From an uncultured Lachnospiraceae bacterium (GTDB taxonomy: Bacteria; Bacillota; Clostridia; Lachnospirales; Lachnospiraceae), in the NCBI GenBank assembly GCA_949502235.1, contig CATBDC010000028.1, positions 1-45,753 on the forward strand: DNA of 45,753 nt. The letters run 5' to 3'. The translations under genes were made by a program, and so were the position numbers. Positions 7,898 to 16,029 of the stretch are shown here, piece by piece. The notes below the pieces were generated by a model. The model was not told the DNA's origin, made no database searches, and saw only the letters and a program-made list of their open reading frames with translations. Within the stretch, counting starts at the first letter, position 1. The number at the start of each line of letters is the position of its first letter.

Positions 7898-8914
7898 ATG
7901 GAAAAAATTAGATTAGGTTTAGTTGGCTGCGGAGCAATTGCAGAGAATCAGATTAGAGAATTGTTAAAGGTGGAAGAGGCAGAATTGTGTGCGGTGTGTG
8001 ATCTCCGGGAGGATCTGGCAAAAGACGTGGCAGAGAGATATGGGATAAAGGCATATTACACAGACTATGCACAAATGCTGGCAGCGGACATTGAGGGTGT
8101 TATTGTCTGCACACCGAATTTTGCCCATTATGAGAATACAATTCAGGCTGCGAAAGCCGGAAAACATATTTTGGTTCAGAAGCCGTTTGCTATGGAGATT
8201 TCAGAGGCTCAGGAAATGATAGATGCTGCAAAAGAAAATAAGGTTATTTTGCAGGCTGCTTTTTTTGAAAGATTTAAAGGCTGTAATTTAAAAATGTATG
8301 AAATCCTTTCCAGTGGAAGGCTGGGAAAACTGTTGTTTATTAAAGCCCAGATGTCTCATACCGGAATTGATAAATTCTGGCTGCCCAAAACGCAATGGTT
8401 CCATACAAAGAAAAAATCAGGCGGCGGGCCGCTGTCGGACTTAGGTGCGCATCATTTTGATCTGATTAGGTGGTTCAGCGGTTCGGAAGTGGATGAAATC
8501 AGTGCGGTAACAACGAACTATTTTGAGGAAGATGAAATTGAAGATAATGCTTCTGTTGTACTGAAAATGAAAAATGGGGTAATGGCGCAGACATACTATA
8601 GCTTTACTACAGTCGGCCCTAAGAACTTCTGTTATGAAAATATTGAACTGTATTGTGAGAAAGGAACACTGCTTCTGCAAAACATGGATAGTAAAGGCTT
8701 TAAACTGCGGATGTGCGGTTTAGATGACGAAGACTTTGAGGAAGTTGTTTTTGAGGAGCAGGATGGCTTTTACGGCATGGAAAGACATTTTGCCCAGTGT
8801 ATTCGTGACAAAAAGACACCGGTAACCACAGGAGAGGATGGAAAAATCTGTCTTGAGATTATCAAAAAGGGATATGAATCTGCGAAAAAAGGTGTAACTG
8901 TAAAAATGGTATGA
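7898..8914 (+). CDS. Gfo/Idh/MocA family NAD(P)-dependent oxidoreductase
   Basis: The 338-residue protein starts with a Rossmann nucleotide-binding fold (LGLVGCGAIAENQI, GxGxxA type). It then shows the family motif as VQKPFAMEI, with Gln in place of the usual Glu of EKP, and a likely catalytic region LSDLGAHHFDLIRW. Members oxidise or reduce sugars, inositols or glycosides at one hydroxyl. AGGAGG lies before the ATG. The gene sits between the transporter and the LacI regulator of the same operon and is distinct from the second family member at 10028, so two oxidation or reduction steps, or a shuttle, are likely. Substrate specificity cannot be read from sequence. Confidence 0.9.
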   Translation: MEKIRLGLVGCGAIAENQIRELLKVEEAELCAVCDLREDLAKDVAERYGIKAYYTDYAQMLAADIEGVIVCTPNFAHYENTIQAAKAGKHILVQKPFAMEISEAQEMIDAAKENKVILQAAFFERFKGCNLKMYEILSSGRLGKLLFIKAQMSHTGIDKFWLPKTQWFHTKKKSGGGPLSDLGAHHFDLIRWFSGSEVDEISAVTTNYFEEDEIEDNASVVLKMKNGVMAQTYYSFTTVGPKNFCYENIELYCEKGTLLLQNMDSKGFKLRMCGLDDEDFEEVVFEEQDGFYGMERHFAQCIRDKKTPVTTGEDGKICLEIIKKGYESAKKGVTVKMV

Positions 8915-8950
8915 TATAATGAAAACACTGAATAAGTAAATTATATCATA
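8910..8950. repeat. Perfect inverted repeat spanning the oxidoreductase stop codon
   Basis: TATGATATAAT (8910-8920) and ATTATATCATA (8940-8950) are perfect 11-bp inverted arms around a 19-nt spacer, and include the oxidoreductase stop TGA. There is no T-tract, so it is a poor terminator. It ends 10 bases before the LacI-gene ribosome region, so it could be an mRNA hairpin or an autoregulatory site. Confidence 0.45.
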
Positions 8951-8969
8951 GAACAAAGGAATGAAAAGT

Positions 8970-9971
8970 ATGGCTAATGTTCGAGAGGTTGCACGAAGGG
9001 CAAATGTTTCTGTAGCGACAGTGTCCAGAGTGCTGAATAATAGCTCGCGCGTCCGGGAAGATACAAAGAAGGTTGTGTTAACGGCAATAGAAGAGTTAGA
9101 GTACATATCCCCGAGACAACATAAGGAGGATAAGGAAATCCGCCCTATAAAGATTCTGGCGCTTCTGCCGGATGTGGAAAACCCGTTCTATTCTGCAATT
9201 GCAGAAGGAATTTGTGATATGGCAAGAAAGAAGAACTGTATGGTATTACTTTGCACAACTGCGAGTCAGTATGAAAATGAACAGAAATTCCTGCAAATGC
9301 TTTCTTTGAATCTTGCAGACGGGGCTATTTTATGTTCTTCCGTTATGGACAGGGAGGAGCTTCGCGAACTTAACCAGAAATATCCATTGATACAGTGTTG
9401 TGAATATAAAGAGAAACTAGAGTGTGTTCCCCATATTTCTGTTGACAATTACGCGGCTGGCTATGATGCAGTACAGCATCTGATTAATGTCGGGCATAAA
9501 AAAATAGCAATGATTAGCTGTAATAACGGGTTTTTGTCAACAAGGGAAAGAGAGAACGCTTACAAGGATGTTTTACAGAAAAATAATATAGAATTTAAAA
9601 ATGAATATGTAGCTCGTGCAGGAACGGATTATGGTTTTCGCAGCGGAATGAGGGCCATGAACCAGCTGTTAAATCTGCCGGACGCACCTACAGCAGTTTT
9701 TGTAATATCTGATATTATGGCTATAGGGGCCATACAGGCAGTCATAAAAGCAGGGATGTCAGTGCCGGAGGATGTGGCAATCATCGGGTTTGATGATTTG
9801 GAGATTGCGTCAAATTATAATCCGCCTTTATCAACTGTATATCAGCCGAAAAAGGATATGGGCAGGCTGGCAATTGAGCTGCTGATTGACAGGATATGTA
9901 CAGAAGACGATGTGATAGGCAGCCAGTTTTTAGAGCATGAGGTGCGTATTCGTCAATCTACGGTAAAATAG
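8970..9971 (+). CDS. LacI/GalR family transcriptional regulator
   Basis: The 333-residue protein begins with the LacI HTH and hinge helix (MANVREVARRANVSVATVSR, then VLNNSSRVREDTKK). A periplasmic-binding-like sensor domain follows, with ADGAILCSSVMD, HISVDNYAAGYDAV and AIIGFDDLEIAS in their usual places. I chose the ATG at 8970 because AAAGGA (8955-8960) is 9 bases upstream; the ATG at 8961 would directly touch it. The likely operator is the CG-centred palindrome at 3670-3679 in front of the operon. The ligand is probably the imported sugar or an intermediate. Confidence 0.93.
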   Translation: MANVREVARRANVSVATVSRVLNNSSRVREDTKKVVLTAIEELEYISPRQHKEDKEIRPIKILALLPDVENPFYSAIAEGICDMARKKNCMVLLCTTASQYENEQKFLQMLSLNLADGAILCSSVMDREELRELNQKYPLIQCCEYKEKLECVPHISVDNYAAGYDAVQHLINVGHKKIAMISCNNGFLSTRERENAYKDVLQKNNIEFKNEYVARAGTDYGFRSGMRAMNQLLNLPDAPTAVFVISDIMAIGAIQAVIKAGMSVPEDVAIIGFDDLEIASNYNPPLSTVYQPKKDMGRLAIELLIDRICTEDDVIGSQFLEHEVRIRQSTVK

Positions 9972-10027
9972 TTCTATAAAGCGTTTTCTCCAGGGGAAAG
10001 ATGATATAGGTAAATGGAGAAAGGCAT

Positions 10028-11071
10028 ATGATAAATGTGGGCGTAATTGGATGCGGAAAAATTGCACAGACAAGACACCTGCCTGAATACACAGCAAATC
10101 CGCAGGCTTCTATTATAGGAATTTATGATATGAATCCCCAAAGGGCCGGTGATATTGCAGAAGCATATCATACAAAGGCATTTGGTTCCTGTGAAGAATT
10201 ATTAAAAAATGAAGAAATTGATGCAGTAAGTATATGTGCTGCAAATGCGGCACATTGTGAGCTTTCTGTTATGGCAATGGAAGCGGGCAAAGATGTACTA
10301 TGTGAAAAACCTATGGCGGTGACTTACGAAGAATGCTGCAGGATGGTATCTGTATCTGAAAGGACAGGAAGAGCTCTGATGATTGGACACAATCAGAGAT
10401 TGACAAGGACTCATAAAAAGGCGAAGAAGCTGATTGAACAGGGGGAAATTGGCAGGATCATCAGTTTTAGAAGCACCTTTGGACACGGCGGACCGGAATC
10501 CTGGACTGTAGACAGCCAGAAGGTTTGGTTTTTCGACAAAAATCAGGCGGCTTTTGGAGCTATGGCGGATCTGGGAATTCATAAAACAGATTTGATACAG
10601 TTTCTTACGGGAGAAAAGATCGAGGCTGTAACAGCGTATATTGGGACATTAGATAAAAAAGGAGAGGATGGCAGCCCGATTGGAGTAGATGATAATGCGG
10701 TATGTATTTATGAGCTGAGTGCAGGAATCGTGGGAACCATGACTGCCAGCTGGTCCTTCTATGGAAAAGAGGATAATTCGACAGTTCTTTATGGTTCGGA
10801 AGGAATCATGTATATTTATTCAGATCCGGAGTATTCCATCATTATTGAAAAGAAGGGTGGAGAACGTATATGTTATCAGCTGGATTCCATACAGACGAAT
10901 GATAACCAGACCAGCTCCGGGGTTATAGACTCCTGGATAGAATGTCTGGAGAACAGGAAAAAACCTGAAATTTCCGGAGAGTTCGTGCTCCTTTCGATGA
11001 AAGCGGTGTTTGCGGCATTACAATCAGCAGAGACAGGCAGAAGACTGGTGTTATCGGAGGTGGAATTATGA
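10028..11071 (+). CDS. Gfo/Idh/MocA family oxidoreductase
   Basis: The 347-residue protein has an N-terminal Rossmann fold (VGVIGCGKIAQTRHL), the canonical LCEKPMAVT family motif, and DLGIHKTDLIQF in the catalytic region. It differs clearly from the family member at 7898, so it is not a recent duplicate. GGAGAAAGG lies just before the ATG, and the stop overlaps the start of the isomerase at 11068 (ATGA). The tight coupling suggests that the product of this oxidoreductase is the substrate of that isomerase, as in inositol and 3-keto-glycoside pathways; that is inference. Confidence 0.9.
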   Translation: MINVGVIGCGKIAQTRHLPEYTANPQASIIGIYDMNPQRAGDIAEAYHTKAFGSCEELLKNEEIDAVSICAANAAHCELSVMAMEAGKDVLCEKPMAVTYEECCRMVSVSERTGRALMIGHNQRLTRTHKKAKKLIEQGEIGRIISFRSTFGHGGPESWTVDSQKVWFFDKNQAAFGAMADLGIHKTDLIQFLTGEKIEAVTAYIGTLDKKGEDGSPIGVDDNAVCIYELSAGIVGTMTASWSFYGKEDNSTVLYGSEGIMYIYSDPEYSIIIEKKGGERICYQLDSIQTNDNQTSSGVIDSWIECLENRKKPEISGEFVLLSMKAVFAALQSAETGRRLVLSEVEL

Positions 11072-12054
11072 GGCCAATAACATTAGCATCGGGACAGTTT
11101 GGAGATTTACCGTTAGAGGAGCTCTGCGCACTTACGAAGGAAATGGGATATGATGGACTTGAGCTTGCCTGTCATGCACATTTTGACATTGATAAGGCGC
11201 TGCAGGATTCGGAATATGTCCCTTACATAAAAGAAACTTTGAAAAAATACGGACTGGAATGCTATGCGATATCAGCCCATCTGATGGGGCAGTGTGTAGG
11301 TGATGAATGGGACGAAAGGCTAAATAACTTTGCACCTGGTATATATGCTGATCAGCCTGGCGAAATCCGTAAGTGGGCTGTCCAAAAAATGAAACTAGTC
11401 CCCAGGGCGGCAGAAAAACTGGGAGTAAAGGTTGTAAATGGGTTTATGGGCTCTCCCATTTGGTCCAAGTGGTATTCCTTCCCTCAGACCACACAGAAAA
11501 TGGTGGATGACGGATATGCAAGGACCGCAGAATTATGGAATCCTATTCTGGATGAATTTGATTTATATAATGTAAAATTTGCTTTAGAAGTGCATCCTAC
11601 GGAAATAGCGTTTGATTATTACACAACAGAAAAGCTGCTGGAGGTATTTTCCCACAGGACTGCTTTAGGGATCAATTACGATCCCAGCCATTTGGTATGG
11701 CAGGGGGTTAATGAACTCATTTTTCTTAGAGATTTTTCCAATAGGATTTATCATGTTCATATGAAAGATGTGAAAATCAACAGAGATGAAAAAGCAGGAA
11801 TGCTCGGTTCCCACCTGGAGTTTGGTGATACCAGAAGAGGATGGAATTTTGTTTCTGTTGGTCATGGGGATGTGGATTTTGATGGGATTATCAGGGAGCT
11901 GAATCAGATGGGATATGAAGGACCGCTGTCTGTTGAGTGGGAGGATTCAGGAATGGATCGCAGAATCGGCGCAAAAGAATCCTGTGAATATGTAAGACGC
12001 TATAATTTTTATCCATCAGGGACAGCATTTGATTCATCATTAAAGGTGGGATAG
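11068..12054 (+). CDS. Sugar phosphate isomerase/epimerase, TIM barrel
   Basis: The 328-residue protein is a xylose-isomerase-like TIM barrel starting MRPITLASGQFGDLPLEELC. Metal-site candidates are Glu in FALEVHPTE, Asp/His in NYDPSHLVWQG, His in YHVHMKDV and Glu in LSVEWEDSG. The length is normal. The ATG overlaps the stop of the preceding oxidoreductase. It is the last intact gene of the operon; a good terminator follows at 12068. It is only distantly similar to the isomerase at 3708, so the two probably act on different intermediates. Confidence 0.87.
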   Translation: MRPITLASGQFGDLPLEELCALTKEMGYDGLELACHAHFDIDKALQDSEYVPYIKETLKKYGLECYAISAHLMGQCVGDEWDERLNNFAPGIYADQPGEIRKWAVQKMKLVPRAAEKLGVKVVNGFMGSPIWSKWYSFPQTTQKMVDDGYARTAELWNPILDEFDLYNVKFALEVHPTEIAFDYYTTEKLLEVFSHRTALGINYDPSHLVWQGVNELIFLRDFSNRIYHVHMKDVKINRDEKAGMLGSHLEFGDTRRGWNFVSVGHGDVDFDGIIRELNQMGYEGPLSVEWEDSGMDRRIGAKESCEYVRRYNFYPSGTAFDSSLKVG

Positions 12055-12067
12055 CAGTAAAATAAAA

Positions 12068-12100
12068 ATGGTGCGGTTTTGACAGCCGTACCATTTTTTT
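12068..12100 (+). terminator. Rho-independent terminator of the sugar operon
   Basis: ATGGTGCGG (12068-12076) pairs with CCGTACCAT (12086-12094) with one G-U pair and a 9-nt loop, followed by six T. It separates the operon from the truncated lactonase gene that follows. Confidence 0.8.
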
Positions 12101-12134
12101 GACCTTATAATTTGGAAAAAGGAGATAGATAATT

Positions 12135-12314
12135 ATGAAGCAAAAATTTTATATTGGTACATATACAGAACCGATACGACTGGGTGATGGCTCGGAAATT
12201 AAGGGAGAAGGCATGGGGATTTATCAGGGGATGATAGATGCAGAAACAGAAGGTCTGGATTTGAAGGACTATACAACAGTGGGAAACCCGACCTGCGTTT
12301 GTCTTATCCCTTAA
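12135..12314 (+). pseudogene. Truncated lactonase-family (6-phosphogluconolactonase-like) gene, N-terminal fragment
   Basis: From ATG 12135, 59 codons read MKQKFYIGTYTEPIRLGDGS, then GKGMGIYQ-like sequence (GEGMGIYQGMIDAETEGL) and TVGNPTCVCLIP before TAA 12312-12314. KFYIGTYTEPI with a following GIY and NPT/NPS is the start of the seven-bladed propeller lactonase family, whose members are about 340 residues, so some 280 residues are missing. AAAGGAGATAG precedes the start. The rest of the gap to 12499 shows no coding continuation; a TGTGGTAAAAT at 12410-12420 may be an extended -10 for the next gene. A sugar lactonase would have suited the upstream oxidoreductases. Confidence 0.65.
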
Positions 12315-12498
12315 TTTGGAAGAACACTTTTATGCTTGTATTTTCTTACGGTCTGCTAGGGTTACTGTGCCGTATTTTTTGTCTGTAAAGATAGAATTAC
12401 AGACTGGTTTGTGGTAAAATACAGGTTATGCAGATGATTGGGGAAATTCTCCTGCTGCAGAGACGTACGAATGATTGAATGGGCAGAGGTGGTACAGC

Positions 12499-13179
12499 AT
12501 GAAATTGTTTGATATATTTGGGAAGAAAGATGAAAAGGACAGAAATGATATAAAACAACTGGAAATCTACTCCGGTATGCGGGTGATTGTGGAAGATCTC
12601 GAAGGGAAGATGTTATTCATTGCAAAATTACAGGATCCCCGGAAAAATACGGCACAATTGTACCAGTATTCGCAATCTGAGGTTTCATTGGATGAGGCCG
12701 GAGGAGGAGAGGAATTGTCTGTTTCTGTTAAAATCCGCGGATATAATGATGCAGAAAGAAAGGCTGTTTTCATGGAGGGAGTGATTACACCTGAACAGAA
12801 GCATGTATGGAAGGTGAGAGATCTGGTTGTTCTGAAGGTGGAGAATGAACGGTCTTTTCCGCGTATGAGCACAGATATTGACGCAGTGGTTACTGCTCCC
12901 GGCGGGATATCTGAGGCAGAAGAGGCCTGTAAGCTGCTGAACATCAGCGTGGGCGGGGCGAGTATCGGTTCGGAACAACGGTACTATAAGGGAGATACAT
13001 TTCTGCTGAAGGCGAAATTAGCAGAAGAGAGCCCTGCTGTTGTTTTATATTGTGAGGTGCTCCGGGTTACAGAAAGAAATGAAAACTGGTTTGAATATGG
13101 ATGCCGGTTTCTGGAATTAACGGAGACGGAGCAGGAGCAGATTACACAGGATATTGCGAACATGAAAGGCGATGACTAA
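12499..13179 (+). CDS. PilZ-domain protein, YcgR-like c-di-GMP binding
   Basis: The 226-residue protein has an N-terminal YcgR-like part (about 1-105) and a C-terminal PilZ barrel (about 110-222). Both PilZ c-di-GMP motifs are intact: RxxxR as RSFPR within ENERSFPRMSTD, and NxSxxG as NISVGGASIG. I chose the ATG at 12499 since AGAGGTGG (12484-12491) precedes it; a TTG at 12475 is in frame but has no ribosome site. Only 5 bases separate it from the response regulator, whose ribosome site overlaps the PilZ stop, so it belongs to that operon. A truncated copy lies at 3034. PilZ proteins usually brake motility or control exopolysaccharide; a link to an ABC stress module is unusual. Confidence 0.85.
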   Translation: MKLFDIFGKKDEKDRNDIKQLEIYSGMRVIVEDLEGKMLFIAKLQDPRKNTAQLYQYSQSEVSLDEAGGGEELSVSVKIRGYNDAERKAVFMEGVITPEQKHVWKVRDLVVLKVENERSFPRMSTDIDAVVTAPGGISEAEEACKLLNISVGGASIGSEQRYYKGDTFLLKAKLAEESPAVVLYCEVLRVTERNENWFEYGCRFLELTETEQEQITQDIANMKGDD

Positions 13180-13184
13180 GAAGG

Positions 13185-13868
13185 ATGCAATACGATTGTT
13201 TAATCATAGATGACGAGCAGCTTCTTGCCGACAGTACGGCAGAATATTTCAACCTGTTCGGCGTTAAGACAAAAGCTGTGTACAGCGCGGCGGAATGCAG
13301 AAGATTTTTAGGGGAGCATACGGCCAGGCTCCTTCTACTGGACATCAATCTGGGGGATGGCAGCGGGTTCGGGCTGTGTAAGGAGCTCCGGGAGAAGACT
13401 GAGATCCCGATTTTGTTCATTTCAGCCCGCACAAGTGATGACGATAAGATCATTGCCCTCAATATCGGAGGGGATGATTATATCCAAAAGCCCTATTCTC
13501 TGGGAGTTCTTCTTGCAAAGGTCAAGGTTGTGCTGAAGCGTTTCGGCAAAACAGCGGAAAGTGATAAATATTCCGATGGATGGCTTACGGTTGACTTTCA
13601 GGCAAAGCAGGTGTTTGCAGGCGGGAAGGAAGCCCGGCTGACGGCCCTTGAATTCAAGCTTTTGTCCTGTCTTATGAGACATGAAAATAAAGTGCTGTCA
13701 AAGCAGGAGCTATTTGAAGAAGTTTGGGAGGATAAGTTTACCGGTGACGGGACGCTTAATGTGCATATCCGTAAAATCAGAGAGGCAGTTGAGCGTATCC
13801 CGGGCAAGCCGGAATATATTGTAACTGTGTGGGGTGACGGCTACAGGTTCTGTGGGGGAAGACGATGA
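13185..13868 (+). CDS. OmpR/PhoB-family response regulator
   Basis: The 227-residue protein has a receiver domain (1-120) with the acidic pocket in LIIDDEQ, the phospho-acceptor Asp in LLLLDINLGDGSG, Ser/Thr in FISART and Lys in YIQKPYS. A winged-helix DNA-binding domain follows (about 130-225), with LTALEFKLLSCLMRHENKVL and VHIRKIREAVERIPG. The stop overlaps the histidine kinase start by 4 bases. The transporter genes downstream have their own promoter region with three TTTAAG boxes at 15168-15207, probably bound by this regulator. Confidence 0.93.
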   Translation: MQYDCLIIDDEQLLADSTAEYFNLFGVKTKAVYSAAECRRFLGEHTARLLLLDINLGDGSGFGLCKELREKTEIPILFISARTSDDDKIIALNIGGDDYIQKPYSLGVLLAKVKVVLKRFGKTAESDKYSDGWLTVDFQAKQVFAGGKEARLTALEFKLLSCLMRHENKVLSKQELFEEVWEDKFTGDGTLNVHIRKIREAVERIPGKPEYIVTVWGDGYRFCGGRR

Positions 13869-15133
13869 AAAAACGGACATTTTTAATTAGCCTGCTATTG
13901 ATTTTTCTGGCAGAATCTGCGGCTCTTATCCTTTTTGCAGGACAGGATATGGACAGTGCGCAGAATGCAGTTATGGTAAATGAGGCGGTTCAGTCCGTGC
14001 AGACGGACTGGAACAGGATGGAGAAGCATAAAAACCGGACGCAGCTTGACTATGTTGTACTTGATATGGACGGAGCTGTCCGGTTCCGGTCAAAACCGAA
14101 TTTAAGTGAGAGTATAAATGAGGCGGTCATTCACAGGGATACAATACTTGATATCCAGGTGGATGACTTAATTACAGGCAGGATTATTATTTACAATGAC
14201 AGTGCACAGAAGCTGCGGTACTGGAAGAGAACTGCTATCCTTATTATATTAGCGGGAAGCCTGATACAATTCGGGATCTGCGCAGGATACTATATCTATC
14301 TAAACCATGCTGTTATAAAGCCGTTCCACAGATTAAAGGGTTTCGCGGAGCGTATTGCAGGCGGGAATCTGGATGTTCCTATGGAGATGGACCGGCACAA
14401 CCTTTTTGGAGCCTTTACAGAGAGCTTCGATATTATGCGTTCAGAGCTTAAAAAGGCGAGGAGGGCAGAAGCCAGGGCCAATGAAGAGAAAAAAGAGCTT
14501 GTGGCAAAGCTTTCCCATGATATAAAAACGCCTGTGGCAAGCATTAAGGCGGCTTCCGAGGTGGGTGCGGCTCTTACTGATAATGAAAGGCAGAGGGATA
14601 ATTACATACAGATTATCCGCAAGGCAGACCAGATAAACACACTGGTGACCGATTTGTTTACGTCCGCTCTGGAGGAGCTTAAACAGCTTTCTGTAACACC
14701 AGAGGATATGGAAAGCAGGGAGATAGGATTACTGCTTATGAACGCCGATTACCTTCACCGCACGGCGGTTCCTGATATACCGGAGTGCATCATATATGCA
14801 GATAAACTCCGTCTGCAGCAGGTATTTGATAATATTTTTGCAAATTCATATAAATACGCGGGGACAGACATTGACACAGCGGTATATATGGATCAAAACC
14901 GGCTTGCAGTCAGCATTGAGGATCACGGAGGAGGCATAAGCAGTGACGAGCTGCTGATTATCAAAGAAAAATTCCGCCGGGGAAGCAATGTGAAAAATGT
15001 GGAAGGAGCCGGGCTGGGGCTTTATATCTCCGATTATTTTATGAGAGAAATGAAAGGAGAGCTGATGGTAGAAAATGGGAAAGAAGGGCTGAAGGTTACG
15101 GCTATTGTAAGTATGGGTGGAAGAGACTTGTAA
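13865..15133 (+). CDS. Sensor histidine kinase with HAMP domain
   Basis: The 422-residue kinase has two membrane segments (about 5-25 and 120-145) around an extracellular sensor region of roughly 95 residues, then a HAMP domain (about 147-200). The kinase core has the H-box LSHDIKTPVASIK, N-box VFDNIFANSYKYAG, and G-boxes EDHGGGIS and GAGLGLYIS. It pairs with the overlapping response regulator. A weak hairpin terminator overlaps its stop codon, separating regulator and kinase expression from that of the ABC transporter. Confidence 0.93.
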   Translation: MKKRTFLISLLLIFLAESAALILFAGQDMDSAQNAVMVNEAVQSVQTDWNRMEKHKNRTQLDYVVLDMDGAVRFRSKPNLSESINEAVIHRDTILDIQVDDLITGRIIIYNDSAQKLRYWKRTAILIILAGSLIQFGICAGYYIYLNHAVIKPFHRLKGFAERIAGGNLDVPMEMDRHNLFGAFTESFDIMRSELKKARRAEARANEEKKELVAKLSHDIKTPVASIKAASEVGAALTDNERQRDNYIQIIRKADQINTLVTDLFTSALEELKQLSVTPEDMESREIGLLLMNADYLHRTAVPDIPECIIYADKLRLQQVFDNIFANSYKYAGTDIDTAVYMDQNRLAVSIEDHGGGISSDELLIIKEKFRRGSNVKNVEGAGLGLYISDYFMREMKGELMVENGKEGLKVTAIVSMGGRDL

Positions 15134-15150
15134 GGTCTCTTCATTTCTTT
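15121..15150 (+). terminator. Hairpin overlapping the kinase stop codon
   Basis: AAGAGAC (15121-15127) pairs with GTCTCTT (15135-15141) with a 7-nt loop, followed by CATTTCTTTT. It is a weak intrinsic terminator or attenuator at the end of the PilZ/regulator/kinase unit. Confidence 0.5.
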
Positions 15151-15167
15151 TAGAAACGGGAATAAGA

Positions 15168-15227
15168 TTTAAGGAATATTTAAGGATTGCATAAAGGCAT
15201 TTAAGATCTCGTAGGGTAGCATAGAAC
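15168..15227 (+). promoter_or_regulatory. Candidate response-regulator operator and promoter of the ABC genes
   Basis: TTTAAGGA occurs at 15168-15175 and 15179-15186, and TTTAAGAT at 15200-15207, with starts 11 and 21 bp apart, so all lie on the same helix face. Direct repeats one turn apart are typical OmpR-family binding sites. The last box could serve as a -35 with TAGAAC at 15222-15227 as a poor -10 (16-bp spacer), a pattern expected of an activator-dependent promoter. The gene at 15270 follows. Confidence 0.5.
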
Positions 15228-15269
15228 GTGTAAACGATATGAAAGATAGTGAAAAAAGGGAGGCCTGAC

Positions 15270-16028
15270 ATGAAAAAGGTACTGTTAAAAACTGATAATT
15301 TAAGCAAATCCTTCTCAAGCGGAGGAGCTATGCAGCACGTTCTTAAAAACATTGATTTAAAGCTTTATGAAGGAGATTTTACTGTCATCATGGGTGCCAG
15401 CGGTGCGGGAAAGTCTACACTTCTTTATGCCCTGTCAGGGATGGATACGCCGACCCTTGGCAGGATTACCTTTGGGGACACGGTAATATCTGATATGAGC
15501 CAGGACGCCCTTGCGGTATTCAGGCGCAGCCACTGCGGCTTTGTTTTCCAGCAGATTTATCTGATTGAGGGGATGTCTGTGATGGATAATATTCTGGCGG
15601 CAGGCCTGCTTGTGAGCAGGGATAAAAAGGCGTTGTGCGAGAACGCACGTAAGCTGTTTGACGCAGTAGGCATCTCCCCGGAGACGCAAGGGAAATTCCC
15701 GTCCCAGATTTCCGGCGGAGAGGCCCAGAGGGCCGGGATCGTCCGGGCACTGATTAACTGCCCTGAAATCCTGTTTGCGGATGAACCTACGGGGGCGCTT
15801 AATTCGAAGACAGGACTGGATGTCTTAGATACGCTTACAGGATTTAACGAGCAGGGGCAGAGTGTGGTTATGGTGACCCATGATATGCGCTCCGCAAGGC
15901 GGGGTAACCGGGTATTGTACTTAAAGGACGGCGTGATCTTAGGCGAATGTGATTTGGGAAAATATGTGCACGGCGATATGGCAAGGCATGAGAAGCTTTC
16001 CGGCTTCCTAAAGGAAATGGGGTGGTAG
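15270..16028 (+). CDS. ABC transporter ATP-binding protein, MacB/LolD-like
   Basis: The 252-residue ATPase has Walker A GASGAGKST, the signature region ISGGEAQRAGIVRAL, Walker B ILFADEPTGAL and the switch His in MVTHDMR. I chose the ATG at 15270, 6 bases after GGGAGG; a GTG at 15249 in frame lies before that site. It energises the FtsX-type permease that starts 2 bases after its stop. With the two-component system upstream it forms a typical envelope-stress or antimicrobial-peptide response module. The cargo, if any, is unknown. Confidence 0.93.
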   Translation: MKKVLLKTDNLSKSFSSGGAMQHVLKNIDLKLYEGDFTVIMGASGAGKSTLLYALSGMDTPTLGRITFGDTVISDMSQDALAVFRRSHCGFVFQQIYLIEGMSVMDNILAAGLLVSRDKKALCENARKLFDAVGISPETQGKFPSQISGGEAQRAGIVRALINCPEILFADEPTGALNSKTGLDVLDTLTGFNEQGQSVVMVTHDMRSARRGNRVLYLKDGVILGECDLGKYVHGDMARHEKLSGFLKEMGW

Positions 16029-16029
16029 T

